Positions 53,047 through 61,622 of a stretch of 64,000 nucleotides of DNA are shown in pieces. A program made the position numbers and the translations under genes. Source of the DNA: Claveliimonas ammoniilytica (lineage in GTDB: Bacteria > Bacillota > Clostridia > Lachnospirales > Lachnospiraceae); assembly GCF_025567415.1 (NCBI RefSeq), contig NZ_JAOQJV010000006.1, positions 1 to 64,000 of the forward strand. The letters are read 5' to 3'. The notes under the pieces were generated by a model. The model was not told the origin of the DNA. It was given only the letters and a program-made list of their open reading frames with translations, and did no database searches. Position 1 is the first letter of the stretch. Every line of letters starts with the position of its first letter.

Positions 53047-53295
53047 TTATACTGCCATTGCCCGGTCATACACAATCTTACGACTGATCACGCCGATATC
53101 TTCCAGTTCATTGACCATCCGATATACGGTTGCAATTCCAATCCCACTGTCTACCTTAGAGGCAAGATAGTGGATCTCCTTGCAGCTGGAACACTGATTA
53201 TTAAGTATAACATCCAGAAGTTCCAGTCGCTGCTTTGTGATACGGCATCCTTTTTCCCTGAGCCTTGCAATGATCAGTTCTTTCTGTTCATTCAT
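53047..53295 (-). CDS. Fur-like protein consisting of the DNA-binding domain only
   Basis: Protein of 82 aa aligned to the N-terminal winged helix of Fur: ITKQRLELLDVIL, then GIGIATVYRMVNELEDIGVI. The C-terminal metal-binding and dimerisation domain (HHH-rich) is absent: the frame ends after RKIVYDRAMAV and no continuation is seen downstream. GAGGT precedes the start at 53295, which follows the Cys-rich gene's stop directly. It may be a truncated but conserved regulator or a decayed one. Confidence 0.7.
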   Translation of the reverse strand: MNEQKELIIARLREKGCRITKQRLELLDVILNNQCSSCKEIHYLASKVDSGIGIATVYRMVNELEDIGVISRKIVYDRAMAV

Positions 53296-53306
53296 ATTGA
53301 GACCTC

Positions 53307-53483
53307 TTATTTCTTCTTTGTCTGGTTTATTGATGTCGTATGTTCGGATGAACAGCTTCCGGCGCATCCACTGCATCCAGCGCATCCCCCACTGCATTTT
53401 CCGTTCTTTTTATCACGAATCACGCTTCTTGCCGCGAAATATACGATCACCAACAAAACCGCCAATACCACAATTGTTCCCAT
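53307..53483 (-). CDS. FeoB-associated Cys-rich membrane protein
   Basis: A 58-residue protein. One N-terminal membrane helix (IVVLAVLLVIVYFAARSV) is followed by a cytoplasmic Lys-rich segment and a Cys-rich motif C-SGG-C-AG-C-SG-C-AGS-C (Cys30 to Cys44). GGGAGGAA precedes the ATG. This small family accompanies feoB in Clostridia and may pass ferrous iron. It lies 29 bases after feoB. Confidence 0.85.
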   Translation of the reverse strand: MGTIVVLAVLLVIVYFAARSVIRDKKNGKCSGGCAGCSGCAGSCSSEHTTSINQTKKK

Positions 53484-53512
53484 GACAATTCCTCCCTTAA
53501 CAGGCAGGAGAA

Positions 53513-55693
53513 TTATTTAGCGCCTGCCACGCTTCTTACATTTACATTTAATGTCTTACTTTCTTTGTATGGTCTAAACAGCAGATAAACAAATCCAAGG
53601 ATCAGAATGAATGCCACGATTGTTCCAATTCCGAATCCACCGCCCATAGCAAGTGTACCAATCTGGTAAATGCAAAGTGAAACAATGTATGCAAGACCAC
53701 ACTGATATCCGATTGCAAACCAGAACCATTTTGCATTGTTCATCTCTCTCTTGATAGCTCCCATTGCTGCGAAACAAGGTGCACACAGGAGGTTAAATAC
53801 CAGGAATGAGTAGCCTGCTGCTACAGTCATACTTCCTGCGAGCTGTCCCCAAATCTCTGTACCATCTTCTGCTACTTCTGCAAAACCAAAGAGCTGTCCG
53901 AATGTTCCTACTACGTTCTCTTTTGCTACAAGTCCTGTAATAGCTGCAACAGCCATCTTCCAGTTGCCCCATCCCAGCGGTGTAAAGATCCATGCGATCA
54001 GGTTACCGATCTTAGCAAGGATACACTCAGCCTGAGCTGCTTCCATTGCTGCTCCTTCAAGTCCGTCGAAGTTCAGCATTCCAAAATGTCCGTTTACCCA
54101 ACCGAAGTTCAGCAAGAACCAAACAACGATTGTTGATAATGTAATAATTGTACCAGCTTTTTTGATGAATGACCATCCACGCTCCCACATACTTCTCAGT
54201 ACGTTTCCAGCGGTTGGCATATGGTATGCAGGCAACTCCATAACGAATGGTGCCGGATCTCCCGCGAACATCTTCGTCTTCTTCAGGATAATACCTGAGC
54301 AGATGATAGCTGCGATACCTACAAAGTAAGCACTCGGTGCTACCCATGAAGCTCCATTGAAGATTGCTCCTGCGATCAGGGCAATGATAGGAAGCTTCGC
54401 TCCACAAGGGATAAATGTTGTAGTCATGATTGTCATCTTACGGTCACGATCATTCTCGATGGTACGGGAAGCCATAACTCCAGGAACACCACAACCGGTT
54501 CCGATCAGCATCGGGATAAATGATTTACCGGACAGTCCGAATTTACGGAAGATACGGTCCATGATAAACGCTACACGAGCCATGTATCCGCAGGACTCCA
54601 GGATTGCCAGGAAGAAGAACAGTACCAGCATCTGTGGTACGAATCCAAGTACGGCACCTACACCAGAGATAATACCATCAACGATCAGTCCTGTTAACCA
54701 GTCTGCGCAGCCGATTCCTTCGAAGAAAGACTGTGCCGCCGGAATGATCCATTCTCCAAACAGTGTATCATTGGTCCAGTCTGTCAGGATAGAACCTACA
54801 GTTGTTACAGATACATAATAAACGATCCACATGATGACTGCAAAGATTGGAAGTGCTAACCATCTGTTAGTCACGATACGGTCAATCTTATCAGATGTTG
54901 ACATTTCTTTGGCTCTGTTCTTAGTTACGCAGTCACCGATGATAGATGAAATATATACATATCTTTCATTTGTGATAATGCTTTCTGTATCATCATCAAA
55001 CGCATCTTCCATCTCTTTGATCTCAGCAGATACATCCGGTGCACTCTTCATCTGAGATGCAATCTTATCGTCCTTCTCAAGAAGTTTGATAGCGAAGAAT
55101 CTCTCCTGTTCTGCCGGAACAATACCAGTCAGACGGTTTTCTACTGCACTGATGATCTCTTCTGCCTTGGCACTGAACTCGTGCGCAGGCTCGATCACTT
55201 TTCTGGCATTAGCCAGCTTCACTGCTTTTTCAGCTGCTTCTTTAATTCCAGTTCCCTTCAGTGCGGAAATAGATACCACTTCACAGCCAAGTTTTTCTGA
55301 AAGTTTATTCAAGTGAATCTTATCACCATTTTTTTCCAGAAGATCAGCCATGTTAACTGCCATAATTACCGGAATACCAAGCTCCATAATCTGTGTGGTC
55401 AGATACAGGTTACGCTCGATATTGGTTCCGTCTACGATATTGATGATCGCATCCGGTCTCTCGCCGATCAGGTAATTTCTGGCAACCACTTCCTCCAATG
55501 TGTATGGAGACAGGGAATAGATACCCGGAAGGTCCATGATCACAACGTCTTTGTGTCCTTTTAATTTACCCTCTTTTTTCTCTACTGTAACGCCAGGCCA
55601 GTTTCCTACAAACTGATTGGAACCTGTCAGTGCGTTAAACAATGTTGTCTTACCACTATTCGGATTACCCGCAAGTGCAATTTTTACTGACAT
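53513..55693 (-). CDS. feoB: Ferrous iron transporter FeoB
   Basis: Protein of 726 aa: N-terminal GTPase (G1 GNPNSGKTTLFN, G3 DLPGIYSL, G4 NMAD), then the FeoB membrane domain with a GTGCGVPGVMASR gate motif. It imports Fe2+ across the membrane. It follows two FeoA genes and precedes the small Cys-rich protein, a complete feo operon. Full length. Confidence 0.95.
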   Translation of the reverse strand: MSVKIALAGNPNSGKTTLFNALTGSNQFVGNWPGVTVEKKEGKLKGHKDVVIMDLPGIYSLSPYTLEEVVARNYLIGERPDAIINIVDGTNIERNLYLTTQIMELGIPVIMAVNMADLLEKNGDKIHLNKLSEKLGCEVVSISALKGTGIKEAAEKAVKLANARKVIEPAHEFSAKAEEIISAVENRLTGIVPAEQERFFAIKLLEKDDKIASQMKSAPDVSAEIKEMEDAFDDDTESIITNERYVYISSIIGDCVTKNRAKEMSTSDKIDRIVTNRWLALPIFAVIMWIVYYVSVTTVGSILTDWTNDTLFGEWIIPAAQSFFEGIGCADWLTGLIVDGIISGVGAVLGFVPQMLVLFFFLAILESCGYMARVAFIMDRIFRKFGLSGKSFIPMLIGTGCGVPGVMASRTIENDRDRKMTIMTTTFIPCGAKLPIIALIAGAIFNGASWVAPSAYFVGIAAIICSGIILKKTKMFAGDPAPFVMELPAYHMPTAGNVLRSMWERGWSFIKKAGTIITLSTIVVWFLLNFGWVNGHFGMLNFDGLEGAAMEAAQAECILAKIGNLIAWIFTPLGWGNWKMAVAAITGLVAKENVVGTFGQLFGFAEVAEDGTEIWGQLAGSMTVAAGYSFLVFNLLCAPCFAAMGAIKREMNNAKWFWFAIGYQCGLAYIVSLCIYQIGTLAMGGGFGIGTIVAFILILGFVYLLFRPYKESKTLNVNVRSVAGAK

Positions 55694-55729
55694 TTCATTT
55701 CTCCTTTTCCTATTAGTTTGTCATTTCTT

Positions 55730-55757
55730 CCCAAAGTAAGTTCTTACTAACTATTGG
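55730..55757 (-). promoter_or_regulatory. Hairpin between feoA and feoB
   Basis: CCCAAAGTAAG pairs with CTTACT-AACTA-TTGGG: AGTAAG/CTTACT and CCCAA/TTGGG with a five-base bulge. No T run follows, so it may be a processing or stabilising hairpin setting FeoA and FeoB ratios. Confidence 0.4.
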
Positions 55758-55765
55758 GTAAAAAA

Positions 55766-55987
55766 TTAATCTACACAGATCATTTCAGCATCTGCTTTTC
55801 TGATGGAAAGCTCGTATCCACGAACAGTGACTTCGATCGGGTCTCCCAGCGGCGCTACTTTTCTTACAAATACATCTACACCTTTGGTGATTCCCATGTC
55901 CATGATTCTTCTCTTAACCGGACCGTCACCTGTCAGTTTGGTTACTTTTACTGTCTGACCACAGGCTACATTTTTTAAAGTCTTCAT
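55766..55987 (-). CDS. feoA: FeoA-family protein (second copy)
   Basis: SH3-like protein of 73 aa: GPVKRRIMDMGITKGVDVFV followed by APLGDPIEVTVRGYELSIRK, a typical FeoA pattern. It helps FeoB function. AAAGGAAG precedes the start. Confidence 0.88.
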   Translation of the reverse strand: MKTLKNVACGQTVKVTKLTGDGPVKRRIMDMGITKGVDVFVRKVAPLGDPIEVTVRGYELSIRKADAEMICVD

Positions 55988-56010
55988 TTCCTTCTTCCTT
56001 TCTTACCTTC

Positions 56011-56223
56011 CTAAACCATAACCTTCATTGCAATATCTTTACCGACCGCAACTCTGGAATCTCTCACATTAACAATAACGCTTCCCTGAACATCTGATAC
56101 TACTGTGACAGTTCCACCAACCGTGAAGCCCAGACTTTCCAGAAACTTCCTAGTCTCTTCTTTTCCGCCAATCCTCTTAATTGTTACTGGTTCACCTACA
56201 TTCGCCATAGTAAGTGGCATCAT
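56011..56223 (-). CDS. feoA: FeoA-family protein (first copy)
   Basis: Protein of 70 aa, the leading gene of the feo operon. TRKFLESLGFTVGGTVTVVS and GSVIVNVRDSRVAVGKDIA match FeoA. GAGG precedes the start. Two consecutive, diverged FeoA proteins may form a heteromer. Confidence 0.88.
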   Translation of the reverse strand: MMPLTMANVGEPVTIKRIGGKEETRKFLESLGFTVGGTVTVVSDVQGSVIVNVRDSRVAVGKDIAMKVMV

Positions 56224-56288
56224 AATCGACCTCTTTTCTTAATGCGTTAGATTAAAAATGATATTTCTTATCATCTATGATTTTCATC

Positions 56289-56320
56289 GTTAGTATACAC
56301 TAACATATATTAGATGTCAA
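56289..56320 (-). promoter_or_regulatory. feo promoter with overlapping DtxR-type operator
   Basis: Minus strand: TTGACA (56320-56315), 17 bases, TATACT (56297-56292). The palindrome GTTAGTATACACTAAC (56289-56304; arms GTTAGT/ACTAAC) covers the -10 region, where a metal-loaded DtxR/IdeR-type repressor would block transcription. Confidence 0.75.
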
Positions 56321-56329
56321 GTATATTTC

Positions 56330-56343
56330 TTAGTTTTAACTAA
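56330..56343. promoter_or_regulatory. Second palindrome between feo and dtxR
   Basis: TTAGTT-TT-AACTAA, arms related to the first site (TTAG/CTAA core). Located upstream of the feo -35 and well before the dtxR promoter; a probable secondary regulator site. Confidence 0.5.
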
Positions 56344-56385
56344 CTGACGAAATATCTCATTTTTAATTGGATTTTTTCTACATAT

Positions 56386-56414
56386 TTGCCCTTTTCGTTT
56401 AAATATGGTATATT
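56386..56414 (+). promoter_or_regulatory. Promoter of the DtxR-type regulator
   Basis: TTGCCC (56386-56391), 17 bases, TATATT (56409-56414), 38 bases before the start codon. Confidence 0.5.
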
Positions 56415-56452
56415 AATAAGAAAACAAGATACTAGCAAACGAGGTATGATAA

Positions 56453-56821
56453 ATGATAAAGAATGAATCCGCTGAAAATTATCTTGAAACCATCCTGATC
56501 CTCAGCGAACGGTGTCCGGTTGTTCGCTCTGTAGATATTGCTACCGAACTGGATTTCAAGAAATCAAGCGTAAGTGTTGCTATGAAAAAGCTCCGCCAGA
56601 GTGACCACATCGTCGTATCGCCGGAAGGATATATCACACTTACTCCGGAAGGTAAAGAAGTTGCAGAACGCATCTATGAACGTCATCAGGTCATTTCCGC
56701 ATGGCTGACTAAGCTTGGTGTCAATGCTGAAGTTGCCGCTGAAGATGCTTGCCGTATCGAACATGTAATCAGCGCAGAGAGTTTCGCAGCACTGAAGAAG
56801 CACATTAAAGAAGACAACTGA
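56453..56821 (+). CDS. DtxR/MntR-family metal-dependent regulator
   Basis: Protein of 122 aa: winged helix (VRSVDIATELDFKKSSVSVAMKKL) and a metal-binding/dimerisation helix region with EDACRIEHVIS. It lacks an SH3 domain, like MntR. Divergent from feo with palindromes between, it is the probable Fe2+ (or Mn2+)-dependent repressor of feo. Confidence 0.88.
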   Translation: MIKNESAENYLETILILSERCPVVRSVDIATELDFKKSSVSVAMKKLRQSDHIVVSPEGYITLTPEGKEVAERIYERHQVISAWLTKLGVNAEVAAEDACRIEHVISAESFAALKKHIKEDN

Positions 56822-56852
56822 TAACTTTTGCGTTATCAGTTGCCTTCTTTTT
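56815..56852. terminator. Terminator overlapping the dtxR stop codon
   Basis: CAACTGATAAC (56815-56825) pairs with GTTATCAGTTG (56832-56842), followed by CCTTCTTTTT; the TGA stop lies within the first arm. Separates convergent genes. Confidence 0.8.
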
Positions 56853-56859
56853 ATTTTCT

Positions 56860-57741
56860 CTATGAGCTCTTTTTACTAATCTTTTCTAAAATTCTTTTCG
56901 CTGACTCTGTTACCGCAAGTCCACCTGTACTGGTCTCCTTCAGACAAACCGGAAGATCATTGCCGATCCGCCGCATACTGTCAATCGTATCATCCGGTGT
57001 AATCGCGCTGCGGATACCAGCCATAGCAAGCTGTGCTCCTGCTACTGCATTCATCACTCCTGCCACATTCCGCTTAATGCACGGTACTTCTACCAGTCCT
57101 CCCACCGGATCACAGGCAAGTCCCAGCATATTCTTCAGAGAAAATGTCGCCGCCTGTACGATCTGCTCATTATCACCGCCCTGCAGATAAGCTAGTGCTC
57201 CTGCTGCCATGGCACTTGCCGAACCAATCTCCGCCTGGCAACCGCCAGACGCTCCCGCAATCGATGCATTCTCTGCGATTACTTTCCCGATCCCCGCTGT
57301 CACAAAGAGTGCCTGCACGATCTCTTCTTTCGATACATGCTCACTGTCCTCATAACTAAGCACTACCGCAGGAATCACTCCACAGGATCCCGCTGTCGGT
57401 GCTGCCACGATCCGTTTCATACAAGCATTGGACTCTGCCATCTTAAGTGCCTTTTCCATCGCCAGACTGGTATACGGACTACAGAGATTCTTCCCACTGG
57501 CATTATATGCACGCATCTTCTCACCGTCTCCACCGGCTGCACCACTGCCGGATCGCAATTCTGCATCATAATTCTCATCTGCCAGACGCATTGCTTCATA
57601 CATGCGCTCCATCTTCTGAAATACCTGTTCTTCCGTCAATCCGCTTTCAGCCGCTTCCTGTTCCATTACAACTTCCCAGATCTTTTGATTTCCACATTCA
57701 CATATCTCCAGCAATTCTCTGATACTGTGATATTCTGCCAT
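56860..57741 (-). CDS. sdaAA: L-serine dehydratase, alpha subunit
   Basis: Protein of 293 aa converting L-serine to pyruvate and ammonia with a [4Fe-4S] cluster. Landmarks: PTAGSCGVIPA and GASGGCQAEIGSASAMAAG, and the C-terminal CKR-type region VEVPCIKRN, bearing conserved cysteines. The start directly follows the beta-subunit stop (TAAATG). Confidence 0.93.
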   Translation of the reverse strand: MAEYHSIRELLEICECGNQKIWEVVMEQEAAESGLTEEQVFQKMERMYEAMRLADENYDAELRSGSGAAGGDGEKMRAYNASGKNLCSPYTSLAMEKALKMAESNACMKRIVAAPTAGSCGVIPAVVLSYEDSEHVSKEEIVQALFVTAGIGKVIAENASIAGASGGCQAEIGSASAMAAGALAYLQGGDNEQIVQAATFSLKNMLGLACDPVGGLVEVPCIKRNVAGVMNAVAGAQLAMAGIRSAITPDDTIDSMRRIGNDLPVCLKETSTGGLAVTESAKRILEKISKKSS

Positions 57742-58410
57742 TTACTCGTCCTCCGCTTTCTTCAGATAAGTTACTTTCAGGATGCCTTCTACTCTCTCCA
57801 GCCATCGTATGCCTTCTTCCGGAATCTCCTGATCACATTCTACTACCATAACTGCCCGCCCGCCTTTGCCAGAGCGGTATAGCTGCATCGTAGCAATATT
57901 GACCGACTTGTGCGCAAGCATCGCCGTCACTTCTGATACATGCCCCGGCTGATCCAGATTGTGTACGATCAGCGTCGGATTCTCTCCTGAGAAATTCGTC
58001 TCGATACCATCAATCTGTGCGATATTGATTCTCCCACCTCCAAGAGACTCTCCGATAATCTCCAGCTTCTTACCGGATTCTCCTTTCAGGCGAAGAAGTG
58101 CGGAATTCGGATGTCCTTCTTTTAGGATTGCCTCTCCAAAGCTCAATTTGATTCCCCGCTCTTTTGCAATCTCTATACTATTCGGGATTCGGTAATCATC
58201 TGGCTTCATCCCCATCAGACCGCCTACCAGTGCACGGTCTGTACCATGTCCTCTTCCGGTAGCCAGAAACGATCCATATAACAGTATCTCCGCTTCTTTT
58301 ACCTCTTCTCCCAGAAGATTACGCGCCACAAATCCAATACGCGCTGCACCAGCTGTATGTGAACTGGACGGTCCAACCATCACCGGTCCTATGATCTCAA
58401 ATATATTCAT
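57742..58410 (-). CDS. sdaAB: L-serine dehydratase, beta subunit
   Basis: Protein of 222 aa: GPSSSHTAGAARIG with an N-terminal catalytic-domain start, then a C-terminal ACT-like domain (VHNLDQPGHVSEVTAML). It partners SdaAA; typical two-gene form in Clostridia. Confidence 0.93.
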   Translation of the reverse strand: MNIFEIIGPVMVGPSSSHTAGAARIGFVARNLLGEEVKEAEILLYGSFLATGRGHGTDRALVGGLMGMKPDDYRIPNSIEIAKERGIKLSFGEAILKEGHPNSALLRLKGESGKKLEIIGESLGGGRINIAQIDGIETNFSGENPTLIVHNLDQPGHVSEVTAMLAHKSVNIATMQLYRSGKGGRAVMVVECDQEIPEEGIRWLERVEGILKVTYLKKAEDE

Positions 58411-58424
58411 GCTGCTCTCCTTTC

Positions 58425-59786
58425 TCAGGCTGCTGCCACAAATTTCATTTTCACTTTCTTACGTACAAACCAGTAACAGATCACCTGCATAACAATTGTG
58501 ATAAACCAGGATGCCGGATAAGAAATGAACAACAGATCCAATGCTCTGTGTGATGGAAAGATCATAAAGATCCACACGATTCTGGTTCCTACTGTACCAA
58601 GCACCGACAATATCATCGGTACTGTTGAATATCCCATTCCACGCAGTGCTCCCGGGAACAGATCCATGATTCCGCACAGGAAATACGTAATTGTGGTACA
58701 TGAGAATATTGCCATGCCATTTTTTATTACATCTGCCTCTGATGTGTAGATCCGCAGAATCTCCGGACCAAACATATATGCACATGTTCCTAATACTAAC
58801 AGTATCCCGCAGGACAATATCATACAGTCAATCAGTACGCGATCCATCCGCTTCGGCTTCCCTGCACCATAATTCTGACTGGTAAAACTCATGCATGCCT
58901 GTGTCACTGCATTGGCAGACATATATAAGAAGCCAAGAATATTGTTTGCAGCTGTATAACCTGCCATTGCTACAGAGCCAAATGAATTTACTGATGACTG
59001 CAGCAGCGCATTGGACAGATTGATGACCATACTCTGGATGCCGGCCGGAATGCCCACCTGAAAGATCTGCTTCAAATACACACCTTTGATCGTCAATTTA
59101 GAAAATCTAAGCTGATAACTACTCTCCGTCTTGTACAGACAGCGCAGGATTAAAATACAGGATATCATCTGGGAAATGGCTGTAGCAATCGCCACTCCCG
59201 CCACATCCAGATGAAATGCAATAACCAGGATCAGATTCAGTATTGCATTGATCACTCCGGATATAATAAGAAACATCAATGGACGCTTTGTATCTCCTAC
59301 CGCTCTCAGTATCGCCGCACCATAATTGTACAACATAAAAAATGGCATCCCCATAAAATATATCTTCATATATAATGCTGCCTGCTCAATGACATCATCC
59401 GGCGTTCCCATGATCTCCAGTGCATATCTGGAACAGATTAATCCTACGAAAGCCATTACAACACCGCTGATCAGGGCAAATGTGATCGCTGTATGTACTG
59501 TCTCAGACATCTCCCGGTCTCTTCCGGCAGCATAGAATCTGGCCGCAAGTACATTGGCTCCCAGCGACACGCCGATAAACAGATTCGTAAATACATTGAT
59601 CAGCGCCGTTGTAGAACCAACCGCCGCCAATGCCCAACTTCCACTGAACCTTCCTACCACGATAATATCTACTGCATTAAACAGTAACTGCAAAATTCCT
59701 GACACCATAAGCGGTACTGAAAACGAGATTAACTTATCCATAATCGTGCCATTGCACATATCTATTTCATATTTATTCTTCTTCAA
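58425..59786 (-). CDS. MATE-family efflux transporter
   Basis: Protein of 453 aa, 12 membrane helices: LLFNAVDIIVVGRFSGSWAL and GVPAGIQS-type repeats in each half. A second MATE in the window, not a close duplicate of the one at 35-37 kb. Precedes the serine dehydratase genes by 14 bases in the same direction; the cargo is unknown. Confidence 0.85.
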   Translation of the reverse strand: MKKNKYEIDMCNGTIMDKLISFSVPLMVSGILQLLFNAVDIIVVGRFSGSWALAAVGSTTALINVFTNLFIGVSLGANVLAARFYAAGRDREMSETVHTAITFALISGVVMAFVGLICSRYALEIMGTPDDVIEQAALYMKIYFMGMPFFMLYNYGAAILRAVGDTKRPLMFLIISGVINAILNLILVIAFHLDVAGVAIATAISQMISCILILRCLYKTESSYQLRFSKLTIKGVYLKQIFQVGIPAGIQSMVINLSNALLQSSVNSFGSVAMAGYTAANNILGFLYMSANAVTQACMSFTSQNYGAGKPKRMDRVLIDCMILSCGILLVLGTCAYMFGPEILRIYTSEADVIKNGMAIFSCTTITYFLCGIMDLFPGALRGMGYSTVPMILSVLGTVGTRIVWIFMIFPSHRALDLLFISYPASWFITIVMQVICYWFVRKKVKMKFVAAA

Positions 59787-59864
59787 TCTGACTCACTCCC
59801 TCAGAATCCTTTATCAATAATTCCCTTCTCTGTCTATCATACCAGTATTTTACAATAAAAGATA

Positions 59865-59886
59865 CGCCCTGTCCGAAAACAGGGCG
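59865..59886 (-). terminator. Terminator of the 3D-domain protein gene
   Basis: Minus strand: CGCCCTGT (59886-59879), loop TTTCGG, ACAGGGCG (59872-59865), then TATCTTTTATTG. Confidence 0.75.
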
Positions 59887-59898
59887 CTGTGTCTGATC

Positions 59899-60957
59899 TT
59901 ACCAATCAGTATACAGGTCAATATTACCTTTTCCACTTCCGCTGTCATACACTTTGCCGGCTCCTAATGAAGTCTGAACAACTGTGCCTTTCGGATAATC
60001 ATCACTTGCAACTACGATGTAATTATCCTTGTCGCGAATCGTACCATCGCTCGCAATATGGCGTCCAGGAATCGCCAGTCCACCTCCCGGAAGTACTTTC
60101 TGTGAATAATAGGTCTCAGAATGTCCGTTAAACCAGATACGTCCCTTAGACGGGGTCAAGCCACCTGATGGGATCACATAGTTGCCATGATTAGTTCCGG
60201 AATTGCTCCCAGAATTGCTGTTAGATGAACTATTGCTTCCGGAATTCGTGTTACTTGACGAACTATTATTCTTATTAGAAGAAGTCGTTGTGTTCGCAGC
60301 TGCTTCTGCTGCTTTTTGCTTCGCTGCTTCCTCTTCCTTTGCCTTAGCATCACGTGCTGCCTGAAGCTGTGCATTAAATGTAGCAAGATCTGTCGATGTG
60401 GCATCAGCCTTCGCCTGCAATTCAGCCTGCTCGCTGTTCAGCTGTTCCTTCAGATCTGCCAGTTCTGTCTGCTGGCTCTTCAGGTCATCTTCCTGTGTCT
60501 CGATACCTTCACGTACTTTCACCAGGTTCTCCAGCATATCCCTGTCATACTCGGTGACATTCTGAACAAAATCTGCTTTATTCAGTAAATCTGCCATGCT
60601 GTCTGCACTGAGTAGCATGGAGATCATACTCTCCGAACCATTCTCGTACATGTACTTAATACGGGACTTCATATTTTCATATTGCTTCTCTTCATTGTTA
60701 CGCGAAATCTGAAGTGATGCTTCCAGTCGGAACACTTCATTGTTCGACTCTTCAATCTGTGCCTCGGTCTCAGCGATCTTATCACTGATCTCAACCATAT
60801 CCTGATTAATCCCGTCCAGTTGATCCTGCAGATTACTGGTCTTATTCTCAAGGCTCTTAATGTCCTCTGCATGCACCGGCATAGATGACAGTGCGACACC
60901 GAATGCACAGATAAGGGCTGTTCCGTACCGTGCGATTCGTTTTTTATGCATTCTCAT
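59899..60957 (-). CDS. Exported coiled-coil protein with a C-terminal 3D domain
   Basis: Protein of 352 aa with a signal peptide (cut near VHAEDI), a long coiled coil (residues ~35-215) resembling the PcsB/CwlO N-terminal hydrolase-activator region, a Ser/Asn-rich linker, and a C-terminal 3D domain (double-psi barrel) with conserved Asp residues in DGTIRD, ASDDYPKG and NIDLYTDW. Probably cell-wall associated; some 3D proteins are lytic transglycosylases. AAAGGA precedes the start. Confidence 0.8.
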   Translation of the reverse strand: MRMHKKRIARYGTALICAFGVALSSMPVHAEDIKSLENKTSNLQDQLDGINQDMVEISDKIAETEAQIEESNNEVFRLEASLQISRNNEEKQYENMKSRIKYMYENGSESMISMLLSADSMADLLNKADFVQNVTEYDRDMLENLVKVREGIETQEDDLKSQQTELADLKEQLNSEQAELQAKADATSTDLATFNAQLQAARDAKAKEEEAAKQKAAEAAANTTTSSNKNNSSSSNTNSGSNSSSNSNSGSNSGTNHGNYVIPSGGLTPSKGRIWFNGHSETYYSQKVLPGGGLAIPGRHIASDGTIRDKDNYIVVASDDYPKGTVVQTSLGAGKVYDSGSGKGNIDLYTDW

Positions 60958-61065
60958 AAATATAATCCTTTCCTGAATGTTTTGGGGTTAACACTTAGGT
61001 ATTATATAACATTTTCTCAAAAAGAACAACCCCATAGAATTCAGAGGTCAAATGTTAAGGAATAT

Positions 61066-61200
61066 TTAAGCCTTATCCATCCAATGTGCATCCTCCATAT
61101 CATCTCCCTCTGTAATACATTCCGGAAAATCCGGAAATGTAATCCAAAAACCTCCTTCTTCAGCAGTATGAAATATCGCCGGATAAAATAGTTTATTCAT
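61066..61200 (-). pseudogene. hicB: Truncated HicB antitoxin remnant
   Basis: A 44-codon frame with GGAGG eight bases before the ATG. It translates to a clean HicB N-terminus: YPAIFHTAEEGGFWITFPD then FPECITEGDDMEDA, after which homology ends and a stop follows within seven codons. Intact HicB proteins are about 110-150 residues. It follows a HicA remnant, the usual hicAB order. Confidence 0.75.
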
Positions 61201-61214
61201 ATACATAACCTCCG

Positions 61215-61313
61215 CTATGCAGCTACCATGTTGACATGCGAACCATTTTGACTTATCTCTTGAAAGCCACTTTTTTTCAGATATTTTATTAGTTGTTTCG
61301 GCGTCATCGGCAT
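61215..61313 (-). pseudogene. hicA: Truncated HicA toxin remnant
   Basis: A 32-codon frame beginning MPMTPKQLIKYLKKSGF, then ISQNGSH, the HicA dsRBD-like start with the catalytic His in GSH, then a stop. Intact HicA proteins are ~60-80 residues. The second half is missing, consistent with an internal deletion reaching hicB. The surrounding A+T-rich 660-base spacer (60958-61622) otherwise shows nothing coding. Confidence 0.75.
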
Positions 61314-61622
61314 CTTTTGTATCCCCTATATTACATCACGTAGCATTACGTATTAAAAAAGTTGTATCAGTTATGTAATTTGTATATCATCATATTAAAT
61401 TTTGTTTTCAACATAATTTTACGTTTAAAATAAAAGACAGCACATTTCATTCCATGTCTGTCTCGCATTTTCCAGTTTTCCGTAAAATACACATCAAATC
61501 TTTTTTAAAGAACTTTAAATCTATGTAAGATTTATTGTTAACCCACAAGATCAATGATATATTGAAAGCACTTTTGAGAAAAAGGAAAATATCAGACGTA
61601 AATTCGCATAAGGAGGCGTATC

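Noticed and set aside
35369..59786. The two MATE genes as a duplication
   Set aside because: Both are MATE family but the sequences are clearly different along their lengths, so not a recent repeat.
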